Assembly (NCBI GenBank): GCA_022770525.1 | Contig: JALEHN010000062.1 | Coordinates: forward strand, 1 to 47,136 | Reading direction: 5' to 3' | Origin: Clostridiales bacterium | Lineage (GTDB): Bacteria; Bacillota; Clostridia; Lachnospirales; Lachnospiraceae | DNA: 47,136 nt | Shown here: piece after piece, positions 1-6,544 of the stretch | How the letters are laid out: every line of letters starts with the position of its first letter | How positions within the stretch are numbered: position 1 is the stretch's first letter | Position numbers and translations under genes: made by a program | Notes under the pieces: generated by a model | Database searches by the model: none | Seen by the model: the letters and a program-made list of their open reading frames with translations, nothing else | Told to the model about the DNA's origin: nothing

Positions 1-225
1 ATTAAGAAAGACATTGACAACGGGGAACAGCCGGGAGAAGCTGTGACCGCCGCTATGTTCCAAGCCATGCGGGACGCACTGGCGGAACAGAAACAAAAAC
101 CGCTTTCCATTGACGATGTAACGGCGATGATAGCTGGACAGATCGGACAGCTTACGCCGATGGATGAAGAAACTGCCGACCTGTTCCAGCAGTTGGCGAA
201 GAGGATGATTGAGCAGACAGGATAA
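1..225 (+). CDS. 3' end of a mobile-element hypothetical protein (partial)
   Basis: The frame is open from the first base of the window, so the gene starts upstream and only its last 74 codons are seen. The visible part is hydrophilic, helical and rich in Gln, Glu and Met, with no membrane segment and no motif I recognise. It is followed after about 57 bases by another small gene on the same strand, and the context (an oriT-like site further right) suggests cargo or accessory functions of an integrated mobilizable element. No function can be assigned. Confidence 0.6.
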   Translation: MKKDIDNGEQPGEAVTAAMFQAMRDALAEQKQKPLSIDDVTAMIAGQIGQLTPMDEETADLFQQLAKRMIEQTG

Positions 226-281
226 ACATGAACTGTTCAGGAGAAAAAGTCTTGTGTTATGATAAATTTAGGAGAAATTCA

Positions 282-584
282 ATGAAAGAATTAGTTAAAA
301 TATCTTGTTATATTGAAGAATATAGCAATCAAAATGGTAAATTGTGTGCAAGATTGAGAGATAAAGCATCAAACAAAAAAGTGGTTTTAATGGGGCACAA
401 CACGGACAAAAATCATTTATTAAGGTTTCTTACACAAGCGAAAATACATCAAGACATAATGCCAACTATATATGATAAAGATGGGAAAGATATAGTTGCT
501 GTAAGAGGATACATTGTGTCTGATGCACCAGATGAAATAGTGGTCAATATTGACATTGAAATGGGCGGGTATTTATTTGAATAA
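282..584 (+). CDS. Small hypothetical protein (100 aa)
   Basis: The ATG at 282 is chosen because AGGAG at 270-274 lies 7 bases upstream; an in-frame ATG at 228 lacks a good ribosome-binding site. The product begins MKELVKISCYIEE and looks like a small mixed alpha/beta soluble protein with no signal peptide or membrane segment. The gene is more AT-rich than the flanking mobile-element DNA at 1-225 and 1440-2090, as is the next gene, so the two look like a recently acquired cargo pair. I do not recognise the family. Confidence 0.6.
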   Translation: MKELVKISCYIEEYSNQNGKLCARLRDKASNKKVVLMGHNTDKNHLLRFLTQAKIHQDIMPTIYDKDGKDIVAVRGYIVSDAPDEIVVNIDIEMGGYLFE

Positions 585-618
585 AATATAAGATTATCCA
601 AAGGAGGAGCGTTTGCAA

Positions 619-1401
619 ATGAGTTCAGTTACAAAAAGAATTAGCGAAATAAAACAACCGAGGGGAGGATATGTAAAGCCATCTCAATTTGAGATACATA
701 AAATTGATGATGGTCATATTTTATCTGAAACCGAGAATATCCATGCTTCTGTTGTTGGAATGGCTGTGGACTATTTAACAAGATTTGCAATGGGGTCAGA
801 ACTTTTGGAAGCGTTTAAAATATCCTGTATGGGCGCAAAAATGGCAGAAGAATTGTTTAAACAAAAAAATGCCATGAAAAAAGCAAGTAAATTGTTAGCT
901 GGAATAAAAGCTATTGATGAGAAGTCAATTACAAACGCCTGCAAATTAGTAACATATGATGTATGGTTTAGAAATCCGATGGGAGCAATAATGGCTAAGG
1001 GCGCAGATGACATCAATCCAGACGCAGAAACTATACAAAACATAAAAATAATGGTTCAACGAAGTGTAAAATTTTGGGAAGACTACGGCCCTATTGTAAA
1101 AGACGGTTTTACATTTGAGCCTAATGGATATACGGAAACAGTTAATTCGGGAGATGGTGATTATCTTACAGCCGATACTTTGTGGGATTTTAAAGTGAGT
1201 AAATCAAAACCGACTAATAAACATACACTACAACTATTGATGTACTGGATAATGGGGCAACATTCTGGTCAAAAAATATATAAGAGCATCCAAAATTTAG
1301 GAATATTTAATCCTCGTTTAAATGAAGTTTATTTACTTAACGTAAACACTATATCGAAAGAGATAATTACAGAAGTAGAAAGAGATGTTATATGTTATTA
1401 A
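619..1401 (+). CDS. PD-(D/E)XK nuclease-like protein, mobile-element cargo
   Basis: A 260-residue protein. ATG 619 is preferred because a GGAG at 606-609 is 9 bases upstream; a TTG at 613 is the alternative. The C-terminal third carries the pattern of a PD-(D/E)XK phosphodiesterase core: G178-D-G-D181, then hydrophobic LWDFK (D190, K192), then LQLLMYW with Q205, resembling the D...D-x-K...Q-x3-Y series of RecB/Cas4-like nucleases. The N-terminal part is helical. What is seen is the motif spacing; that it cuts nucleic acid is inference. It sits between an AT-rich small gene and the hairpin block with the oriT-like site, consistent with a defence or exclusion cargo gene on a mobilizable element. 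Confidence 0.6.
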   Translation: MSSVTKRISEIKQPRGGYVKPSQFEIHKIDDGHILSETENIHASVVGMAVDYLTRFAMGSELLEAFKISCMGAKMAEELFKQKNAMKKASKLLAGIKAIDEKSITNACKLVTYDVWFRNPMGAIMAKGADDINPDAETIQNIKIMVQRSVKFWEDYGPIVKDGFTFEPNGYTETVNSGDGDYLTADTLWDFKVSKSKPTNKHTLQLLMYWIMGQHSGQKIYKSIQNLGIFNPRLNEVYLLNVNTISKEIITEVERDVICY

Positions 1402-1441
1402 CCTTTTTAAGTCTATAAAGATAGCAAAGCCAGCCGAGCCA

Positions 1442-1486
1442 GTCAACGGTCAAGATGAACGGCGCATTTTATGCGCCGCCGTTGAC
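1442..1486. other. Nested inverted repeat
   Basis: Outer arms GTCAACGG (1442-1449) and CCGTTGAC (1479-1486) enclose a perfect inner hairpin GGCGCAT/ATGCGCC (1461-1467, 1471-1477) with a TTT loop. It is the first of a chain of structured elements that fills the non-coding tail of the mobile element and lies about 40 bases after the preceding stop codon. It may serve as a terminator or as single-strand initiation structure; there is no U tract. Confidence 0.75.
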
Positions 1487-1518
1487 AGTCCCGTCTGTCT
1501 TTGCTGATGGGCAATCAA

Positions 1519-1713
1519 GGCGGGAAAGCCCTAAAATGGCTTCCCGCCCATTTCAAATTTGAGAGAAGAAACGCTCCAAAATCAAAAAGAGATCGGCCAA
1601 GCACTTTGAGGGATTGGCCGCCTTGTTCACCCATTCAGCGGGACGGCGGGCGGCGGTCAAGGCCGGGTGTAAACCCATTCATTTCAGCCTTGACGGTTCC
1701 CCGCTGTCCCGCT
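1519..1713. other. Cluster of further hairpins in non-coding tail
   Basis: Several paired arms are visible: 1519-1530 with 1538-1548 (GGCGGGAA-GCC type stem), CGGCCAA 1594-1600 with TTGGCCG 1614-1620, and an interleaved set in which AGCGGGAC 1637-1644 pairs with GTCCCGCT 1706-1713 around GTCAAGGC 1656-1663 / GCCTTGAC 1687-1694. Long open frames cross this block on both strands but they have no ribosome-binding sites and give Arg/Pro/Ser-rich translations, so I treat the block as non-coding structured DNA. Confidence 0.65.
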
Positions 1714-1929
1714 ACTTTCCCGGGAGTGTGGCCACAACTTCGGGACACTTTGTCCACAAGTCGGAGCGTAGGACGAGGGACGGGGGCTTTCATATACGCC
1801 CTGTCTGCTGATGAAAACAGCCCTGCGCTTGCGGCTCCACGCCACACAAGCACAGCCCTGTTTTCCTGCCGCTTCAAATGCCCTTGCCCTCCCCGGTGGC
1901 AACGGCATTTTCATGGCAACGCCGTCAGA

Positions 1930-1970
1930 GCGTATAACACACTACACTTTGCTTCGCAAAGTCGTGTGCC
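1930..1970 (-). other. oriT-like site of the pMV158/MOBV type
   Basis: On the minus strand the segment reads as an inverted repeat ACTTTGC-GAA-GCAAAGT followed directly by GTAGTGTG/TTATAC. This matches the organisation of the pMV158 MobM origin of transfer, where a hairpin precedes the nick sequence TAGTGTG/TTAT. The predicted nick lies opposite the junction of + positions 1937 and 1938. A second distal GCACAC stretch upstream of the hairpin is also shared. No Mob/Pre relaxase gene is inside the window; it could lie to the left or act in trans. The match is from memory of the pMV158 site, not from an alignment. Confidence 0.65.
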
Positions 1971-1974
1971 AAAT

Positions 1975-1989
1975 GGGGGCGTTGCCCCC
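1975..1989. other. Perfect GC hairpin next to the oriT-like site
   Basis: GGGGGC, loop GTT, GCCCCC, followed by TTTGG. It is the strongest short stem in the block and sits 13 bases right of the oriT hairpin. It could be a short terminator or part of the transfer origin. Confidence 0.7.
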
Positions 1990-2004
1990 TTTGGAAACCC
2001 CCAC

Positions 2005-2054
2005 AAGAAATGGCGGTACGCTACCCCTCCACGGGGCGCATACCGCCTTTTCTT
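2005..2054. other. Long imperfect inverted repeat near element end
   Basis: Arms AAGAAA-GGCGGTA (2005-2018) and TACCGCC-TTCTT (2041-2054) enclose a smaller CCCC/GGGG pairing (2024-2027, 2033-2036). It is the last structured element before the junction with the truncated xre gene about 65 bases further right. Confidence 0.6.
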
Positions 2055-2119
2055 GTTATCCAGCCCTCTGGCTGTATCGGTTGAGCAAAAGTCAGCGTGG
2101 GATTATTGATGTGGTATCT

Positions 2120-2245
2120 TTATCTAAGTGAACCCCCCTGCTCCCATTTAGAAATTGTTTGCCGCACCACATTCAGCTTGACAGCAAGTTCCTGCTGCGA
2201 CAGTCCTTTGGATTTTCTGATTGCTTTAATGTTTTCGTTTAACAT
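2120..2245 (-). pseudogene. XRE-family HTH repressor, truncated after the HTH
   Basis: On the minus strand an ATG at 2245, with a strong AGGAGG at 2255-2260, opens a 41-residue frame beginning MLNENIKAIRKSKGLSQQEL and reaching the conserved SKWEQG of the Cro/C1 helix-turn-helix, then GSLR and stop. Family members normally run on for 30 to over 100 more residues after this point, so the gene lacks its 3' part. The good promoter-proximal end with intact RBS, and the abrupt change to the hairpin-rich block exactly here, suggest that the mobile element inserted in this gene. Confidence 0.75.
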
Positions 2246-2296
2246 CAGAAATAACCTCCTTTTTCAATTGTTACCACTATTGTATGAGGAACTGCC

Positions 2297-2313
2297 CGTT
2301 GCTGCAAGCAACG
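2297..2313. terminator. Short hairpin beyond the patatin gene stop
   Basis: CGTTGC, loop TGCAA, GCAACG. It lies just downstream of the minus-strand patatin-like gene (stop 2318-2320). It has no clear U run, so it is at best a weak terminator or a 3'-end stabiliser. Confidence 0.35.
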
Positions 2314-2317
2314 CATA

Positions 2318-3193
2318 TTAACATCCACGTTTTATCGTCGTATTGAGAAATTTTTTAATTTCGGAAATCTGCGAGGCGGCGGTTTCTCTTCCGATATCGT
2401 AGATTTCTTTCAGCTTTTTCGGGTTTTTTTCGACTTTTCCTATCTGTAATTTTTCCTTAGGGCGTATAACAAATAGCTTTCCCTGCTTTTCCTGTTCTTC
2501 AATGTAAGCAAGGGTTTGGTTATAGACAAGATGGCGGTTTGCCATTGCCTCTGCAAGTTTTGGATATTTTCTGTATTTTACCCGTATAAGGGGCATAAGA
2601 TGATTCTTCTTTTTCTGATAATGTTCAGGCTGGGTAAGGACGACAATATTTTTGTCATAGCCTATTTCTTCAAAGTATTTAACCGGTATGGAGTCGGCAA
2701 CGCCGCCGTCCAGAAGCTTTTGACCGTCTATTTCCACGATTTGGGATACCAGCGGCATTGAAGCAGAAGCACGGATCCAATCAAAACCGTGGTCATCTTG
2801 TCCCTCATAGTTGTGATATACGGCTTTTCCTGTTTCAATGTCCGTGCATACGACATAAAAGTCCATCGGATTGCTTTTATAGGTATCAAAATCGAATACA
2901 TCGTATTTCAGAGGAACTTCACCGTATGCAAAATCCGTATTGTAGATATTGCCGGTTTTTATCAGACTTCCGATGCCTGAATATCGCTTGTCATTACAAT
3001 ACTTCATATTGTACCGAATGACTCTGCCGATCTGTTTTGATTTATAGTTACAGCCAAAAGCAGCGCCGGCAGAAACACCTATGACGCCATCGTATTCTAT
3101 GCCGTTTTCCATCATCACGTCGATGACACCGGCCGTAAACATCCCGCGCATAGCGCCGCCTTCTAATATTAAGCCTTTTTTCAACTTATTCAC
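2318..3193 (-). CDS. Patatin-like phospholipase
   Basis: A 291-residue lipid acyl hydrolase of the bacterial patatin/RssA-YlfF type, expected in the cytoplasm. It starts at GTG 3193, overlapping the end of the tetR-like gene; a TTG at 3184 is the alternative, and both place the start just before KKGLILEGG. Features in order: oxyanion loop EGGAMRG near residues 11-17, nucleophile elbow GVSAG with Ser41, and catalytic Asp162 in DGG. There is no signal peptide or membrane segment. A longer open frame runs upstream through the regulator in another frame and is not credible. The overlap implies co-expression and control by the TetR protein. The physiological substrate is unknown. Confidence 0.88.
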   Translation of the reverse strand: MNKLKKGLILEGGAMRGMFTAGVIDVMMENGIEYDGVIGVSAGAAFGCNYKSKQIGRVIRYNMKYCNDKRYSGIGSLIKTGNIYNTDFAYGEVPLKYDVFDFDTYKSNPMDFYVVCTDIETGKAVYHNYEGQDDHGFDWIRASASMPLVSQIVEIDGQKLLDGGVADSIPVKYFEEIGYDKNIVVLTQPEHYQKKKNHLMPLIRVKYRKYPKLAEAMANRHLVYNQTLAYIEEQEKQGKLFVIRPKEKLQIGKVEKNPKKLKEIYDIGRETAASQISEIKKFLNTTIKRGC

Positions 3194-3743
3194 TTCTTTC
3201 TTTTGAAACCTGATTTTGTGCTTTTTGTGTCGCCTCCCACAGCATGGCCATTTCTTTCGGGGTTTCCTGCATGCCCCGCTTGAACCATTCTTCAATCCAG
3301 CCATATAATCCGTAGGAAAAATACGCTGTCGCATAAGCAACGATGTTAGGCTGCTCCGGTTTGGGCCCGCAGGCTTCTCTGATGCTTTGCAGACTGAGAT
3401 GAGCCAGCCCCTGTTTGTACAGCATGATACATAGTTCACGGTGGTTCCAGTAATGCGAAAAAACAGCTTCCACCAAATTAAAATCCGGCTTTTGTATGGC
3501 CTCAATCCACCAGTTGTCTAACAGTTTTTTCAAATATCTGCTGATGACAGCTTCCTTACTCTCGAAATTGCGGTAGAAAGATGCTCTGCCGACACCGGCT
3601 TCATCGCAGATCTGACTGATGGATATTTCATTGAAATTATGATTTTTCATCAGCTTTAGCATGGCCTGGGTGATATGCTCTACGACATACTGATTTCGTC
3701 CCTCGTTACTCATCGGTGATACATTTTCGCTTGTTTGTCTCAT
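3186..3743 (-). CDS. TetR-family transcriptional regulator
   Basis: A 185-residue regulator. ATG 3743 is chosen because GGAGGG (minus strand) lies 6 bases upstream; earlier in-frame ATGs lack this. Residues about 20-65 form the TetR HTH, with ISISQICDEAGVGRASFYRN as the recognition region, followed by an all-helical ligand-binding domain ending KERSE. It is the first gene of a two-gene minus-strand unit with the patatin-like hydrolase, whose start codon overlaps its stop. GATACA/TGTATC dyads in its promoter region suggest autoregulation. The inducer is unknown; a lipid-like ligand would fit the partner, but that is inference. Confidence 0.9.
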   Translation of the reverse strand: MRQTSENVSPMSNEGRNQYVVEHITQAMLKLMKNHNFNEISISQICDEAGVGRASFYRNFESKEAVISRYLKKLLDNWWIEAIQKPDFNLVEAVFSHYWNHRELCIMLYKQGLAHLSLQSIREACGPKPEQPNIVAYATAYFSYGLYGWIEEWFKRGMQETPKEMAMLWEATQKAQNQVSKERSE

Positions 3744-3778
3744 TTTCTGCCCTCCAATTGACAGTGTTTTACTACGCT

Positions 3779-3809
3779 GATACAATTATATCGCCGATAC
3801 AAATGTATC
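3779..3809 (-). promoter_or_regulatory. Probable TetR operator dyads
   Basis: A perfect 14-bp palindrome GATACAAATGTATC lies at 3796-3809, and a related imperfect copy GATACAATTATATC at 3779-3792, 36 to 66 bases upstream of the regulator's start. The placement and the 17-bp phasing are typical of autoregulating TetR operators; binding is inferred. Confidence 0.55.
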
Positions 3810-3861
3810 ACTTATGTGTATCATTATATTTTGGTTTAGCACGGATGTCAAGAAGAAAGGG

Positions 3862-3895
3862 AAAATCACTGAATAAAAAAACAGTGATTTTTTTG
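3862..3895 (+). terminator. Hairpin with U tract
   Basis: AAAATCACTG (3862-3871) and CAGTGATTTT (3882-3891) form a 10-bp stem followed by further Ts and preceded by As, so it could act in either direction. It separates the leftward tetR unit from the rightward amidohydrolase gene. Confidence 0.5.
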
Positions 3896-3959
3896 TTGAA
3901 AAGGGGTATGATTATACTGTAAATGAAAGGCGGACAAAGCGGTCTTTGTTGGTACATAT

Positions 3960-4027
3960 CCGACAAAAAGTTTCAAAACAGTCTTAAAAATGCAGGCTTT
4001 CGATGTCTGTTTTTGAAATTTTGTCCG
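3960..4027 (+). promoter_or_regulatory. Long imperfect stem-loop in the leader of the amidohydrolase gene
   Basis: CCGACAAAAAGTTTCAAAACAG-like arm (about 3959-3981) pairs with CTGTTTTTGAAATTTTGTCCGG-like arm (about 4007-4027) with one or two bulges around a 25-base loop. It ends about 40 bases before the start codon and lacks a U tract, so it is not a standard terminator. It could be a regulatory leader, an operator or a relic of a small repeat element. I see no known riboswitch consensus. Confidence 0.45.
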
Positions 4028-4065
4028 GCTCTGACAGTTAAAATTTTTGAATAGGAAGAAGTGTT

Positions 4066-5247
4066 TTGTGTATGGATTATTTAAAAAGATCAGAAGAGCT
4101 GTTTGATATGACGGTGGAATTTCGGCGTCATTTGCATCAGATTCCGGAAATCAGTCTGGAACTTCCTGAGACGACGGGATATATTATCGAGCAGCTTACA
4201 AAGATGGGGTATCAGCCGGAAAGATGCGGCGGCGGTGTTGTTGTTACGGTTGGAAAGCCGGGCGGCAAGACGGTGTTATTGAGAGGTGATGTTGATGCAC
4301 TTCCGATGCGGGAAGAGAGCGGGCTTCCGTTTGCCAGTGTGTGTGACAGAGCACATACATGTGGCCATGACATGCATGGCGCGATGCTTTTGACGGCGGC
4401 AAAGATGCTTAAGGAAAATGAAGCAGCACTGGAAGGTATGGTAAAGCTGATGTTCCAGCCGGGTGAAGAGACTTTCATGGGTGCAAAAGCGATGATCAAA
4501 GATGGTCTTCTTGAAAATCCGAGACCGGATGTAGCACTGGGCTATCATGTGACGTCCGGACAGATGCCTCTGGGGTTGTTTATTTACAACGGTAAAGGGA
4601 CAATGATGAATTCAAGTGATAATTTTAAAATTGTTATCCACGGTGTCGGTTCTCATGGCGCTTATCCGGATTCAGGCGTAGACCCGATTAATATTGCCGC
4701 CCATGTGATTATCGGTCTGGAGTCGGTCATTGCACGTGAAATACAGTCTACACAGTCAAGTGTTTTGACTATTGGCAAAGTGGCAGCCGGGGATGCAGGA
4801 AACATTATCCCGGATAAAGCAGAGATGTATGGCACCCTGAGATGTGACAGCAATGAACAAAGAGCGTTTATTTTAAAACGTTTAAGTGAAGTCACAGAGA
4901 GCATTGCAAAAACTTACAGAGGTTCGGCGGAAGTTATAATTACCAGTGGTACACCGCCGCTGATCTGTGATCCGGAAGCCGTTGAAACGTTTATATCATA
5001 TATGAGAGAGTTAAATGTGCCAAATCAGGCGGAATATCCTGATATGCATGCAGCATCTTCTGAAGATATGGCAGTGATTCTTTCTGAGATTCCGGGGGCC
5101 TATATGTTTTTGTCCGCAGGATTTACAGATGGAAGAGAGACCTACAATCAGCATCATCCTAAAGTTGTATTTAATGAAGAAGTTATGAAAGTCGGTCCGG
5201 CATATCTTGCCCATTGTGCTTCCAGATGGCTGGAAGAACATAAGTAA
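4066..5247 (+). CDS. M20D-family amidohydrolase (hippurate/N-acyl-amino-acid hydrolase-like)
   Basis: A 393-residue zinc-dependent cytoplasmic hydrolase that cleaves N-acyl or N-aroyl amino acids in characterised relatives. TTG 4066 has AGGAAG 7 bases upstream; ATG 4072 is the alternative two codons in. Metal and catalytic motifs appear in the family order: RRHLHQIPE, LLRGDVDALPM, HTCGHDMH, QPGEE, then the dimerisation lid with GVGSHGAYPDSGVDP, and a C-terminal HHPK. Length is normal. It stands alone between the leader hairpin and a strong terminator. The exact acyl group cannot be read from sequence. Confidence 0.9.
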   Translation: MCMDYLKRSEELFDMTVEFRRHLHQIPEISLELPETTGYIIEQLTKMGYQPERCGGGVVVTVGKPGGKTVLLRGDVDALPMREESGLPFASVCDRAHTCGHDMHGAMLLTAAKMLKENEAALEGMVKLMFQPGEETFMGAKAMIKDGLLENPRPDVALGYHVTSGQMPLGLFIYNGKGTMMNSSDNFKIVIHGVGSHGAYPDSGVDPINIAAHVIIGLESVIAREIQSTQSSVLTIGKVAAGDAGNIIPDKAEMYGTLRCDSNEQRAFILKRLSEVTESIAKTYRGSAEVIITSGTPPLICDPEAVETFISYMRELNVPNQAEYPDMHAASSEDMAVILSEIPGAYMFLSAGFTDGRETYNQHHPKVVFNEEVMKVGPAYLAHCASRWLEEHK

Positions 5248-5313
5248 AGTATCATCAGGCTTGGTATTGCTTTTTCGGGAAAGAAAGTTATCATAAAAAC
5301 AGAATAGTATTCG

Positions 5314-5377
5314 CAGGGGCTGCCAGGAAAGAAACAGATGCAGGATTGTTCCTTTTCTGACAGCCCCCTGTTTTTTG
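5314..5377 (+). terminator. Rho-independent terminator
   Basis: CAGGGGCTGCCAGGAAA (about 5314-5330) pairs with TTTCTGACAGCCCCCTG (about 5354-5370), followed by TTTTTTG. It ends the amidohydrolase transcript. Confidence 0.88.
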
Positions 5378-5462
5378 ATATATACCTGGTGATGTTTTTC
5401 TTGAATTTATAGTCCGTGCAAAAAAATGTTAAAAATTCAAGTAAAAATAGGTTTATATCAAG

Positions 5463-5507
5463 TTGATGTGATGTTATTATCAATATAACAAAAGAAAATA
5501 ATATAAT
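5463..5507 (+). promoter_or_regulatory. Candidate promoter and operator of the sugar operon
   Basis: A TATAAT hexamer lies at 5502-5507, about 35 bases before the DUF1861 gene; the -35 is weak. Just upstream are two short dyads, TTGAT/ATCAA (5463-5467, 5479-5483) and GTTAT/ATAAC (5473-5477, 5485-5489), which could bind the LacI-type regulator encoded at the end of the operon. Confidence 0.35.
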
Positions 5508-5541
5508 AATTGACGAAAATTAAATAAGGAAGTGAAAAAAG

Positions 5542-6516
5542 ATGGTAAAAAATGACAAAAAAGTCAATACATGTGCGAAATTACTGGATGGATTTGGTAA
5601 CTTGAAATATAAAGATAATTCAAGTTTAATTCAATTTAATACATTGATGAATGATAAAGATGTTTATAACATTACGGCACCGTTTGAATTTGAGGGCTCA
5701 CTGTATATTGCCGGACGGACAGAAGCAAGAGACAGCGAAAATTCAGAAGTGATTTTCTTTAAAAAAGATGGTCATCAGTGGTGTGCCGATGTTACGATTC
5801 CTAAATTAAAGCTTCAGGATCCTTTTATCACACGGTTTAAGGATTTATATATTGTCGGCGGCGTTGAGATTTTTGAAGATCAAAACTGTCACGGCAAATT
5901 AAATTATCGAACGGTTTTCTATAGAGGCAAGTCACTCAGGGATTTGGAGATGTTTGCCAAGGGACCGGACAAGATGAAAGACATACGGCTTTGTTTATTG
6001 CCGGATCAGAGAATATTAGTTATGACAAGACCTCAGGGAAATGATCAGTTAACCGATGACGGAAAAATTCAAGTAGGCTCCAGAGGGAAAATCGGTTATT
6101 TAATGATTGATTCTCTTGAAGAGCTGACTCCGGATAATATTTTAAAAGCTCAGGTTTTGGAGAATATGTTTGTTCCTGAGGAGTGGGGCGGCTGCAACGA
6201 GATGCATGTGCTTAAAAACGGAAAAATCGGTGTACTTGCCCACATCGCCTGCTATGATGAAAAAGGTGACAGGCATTATTATTCAACAACGTTTTGCTTT
6301 GATTATATGACCGGGGATTATTCACCGATGAAGATGATTGCTGTAAGAAATAATTTTCAGGATGGACCGGCAAAGCGTGATGATCTTAAAGATGTTATTT
6401 TCAGCGGAGGTATTGTACGTCTGGAAAATCATAAAGCATGTCTTTATTGTGGGGTCAGTGATACACAAGGTCATAGAATCATCATTGATGATCCGTTTGT
6501 ACCTTATGAAATATAA
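5542..6516 (+). CDS. DUF1861 family protein, GH130-associated
   Basis: A 324-residue soluble protein with AAGGAAG about 10 bases before its ATG. The sequence has the spaced beta-strand/GGxE-like blocks of a five-bladed beta-propeller (for example APFEFEGSLYIAGRTEARDS, RFKDLYIVGGVE, EEWGGCNEMHVLKNGKIGVL), which I associate with DUF1861, a family related in fold to GH32/43/68/130 clans. It is first in a unit with a sugar ABC transporter and a GH130 enzyme, so a carbohydrate-processing or carbohydrate-sensing role in the same pathway is likely. No signal peptide, so it acts in the cytoplasm. No activity should be assumed. Confidence 0.78.
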   Translation: MVKNDKKVNTCAKLLDGFGNLKYKDNSSLIQFNTLMNDKDVYNITAPFEFEGSLYIAGRTEARDSENSEVIFFKKDGHQWCADVTIPKLKLQDPFITRFKDLYIVGGVEIFEDQNCHGKLNYRTVFYRGKSLRDLEMFAKGPDKMKDIRLCLLPDQRILVMTRPQGNDQLTDDGKIQVGSRGKIGYLMIDSLEELTPDNILKAQVLENMFVPEEWGGCNEMHVLKNGKIGVLAHIACYDEKGDRHYYSTTFCFDYMTGDYSPMKMIAVRNNFQDGPAKRDDLKDVIFSGGIVRLENHKACLYCGVSDTQGHRIIIDDPFVPYEI

Positions 6517-6544
6517 AAATTTATTAAAAAAGGAGGAGTTTATA

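Noticed and set aside
1501..2131. Long open frames of 65-202 codons on both strands in the hairpin block
   Set aside because: They overlap each other, lack ribosome-binding sites, and give Arg/Pro/Ser-rich translations caused by high GC and inverted repeats.
3194..3505. N-terminal extension of the patatin-like gene to an ATG at 3505
   Set aside because: It would overlap the TetR gene in another frame for 300 bases, and patatin-like proteins start just before the EGG loop, as with GTG 3193.
6362..6544. Extension of the binding-protein gene 61 codons upstream
   Set aside because: It overlaps the DUF1861 gene and would bury the lipoprotein signal peptide; AGGAGG and ATG 6545 fit well.
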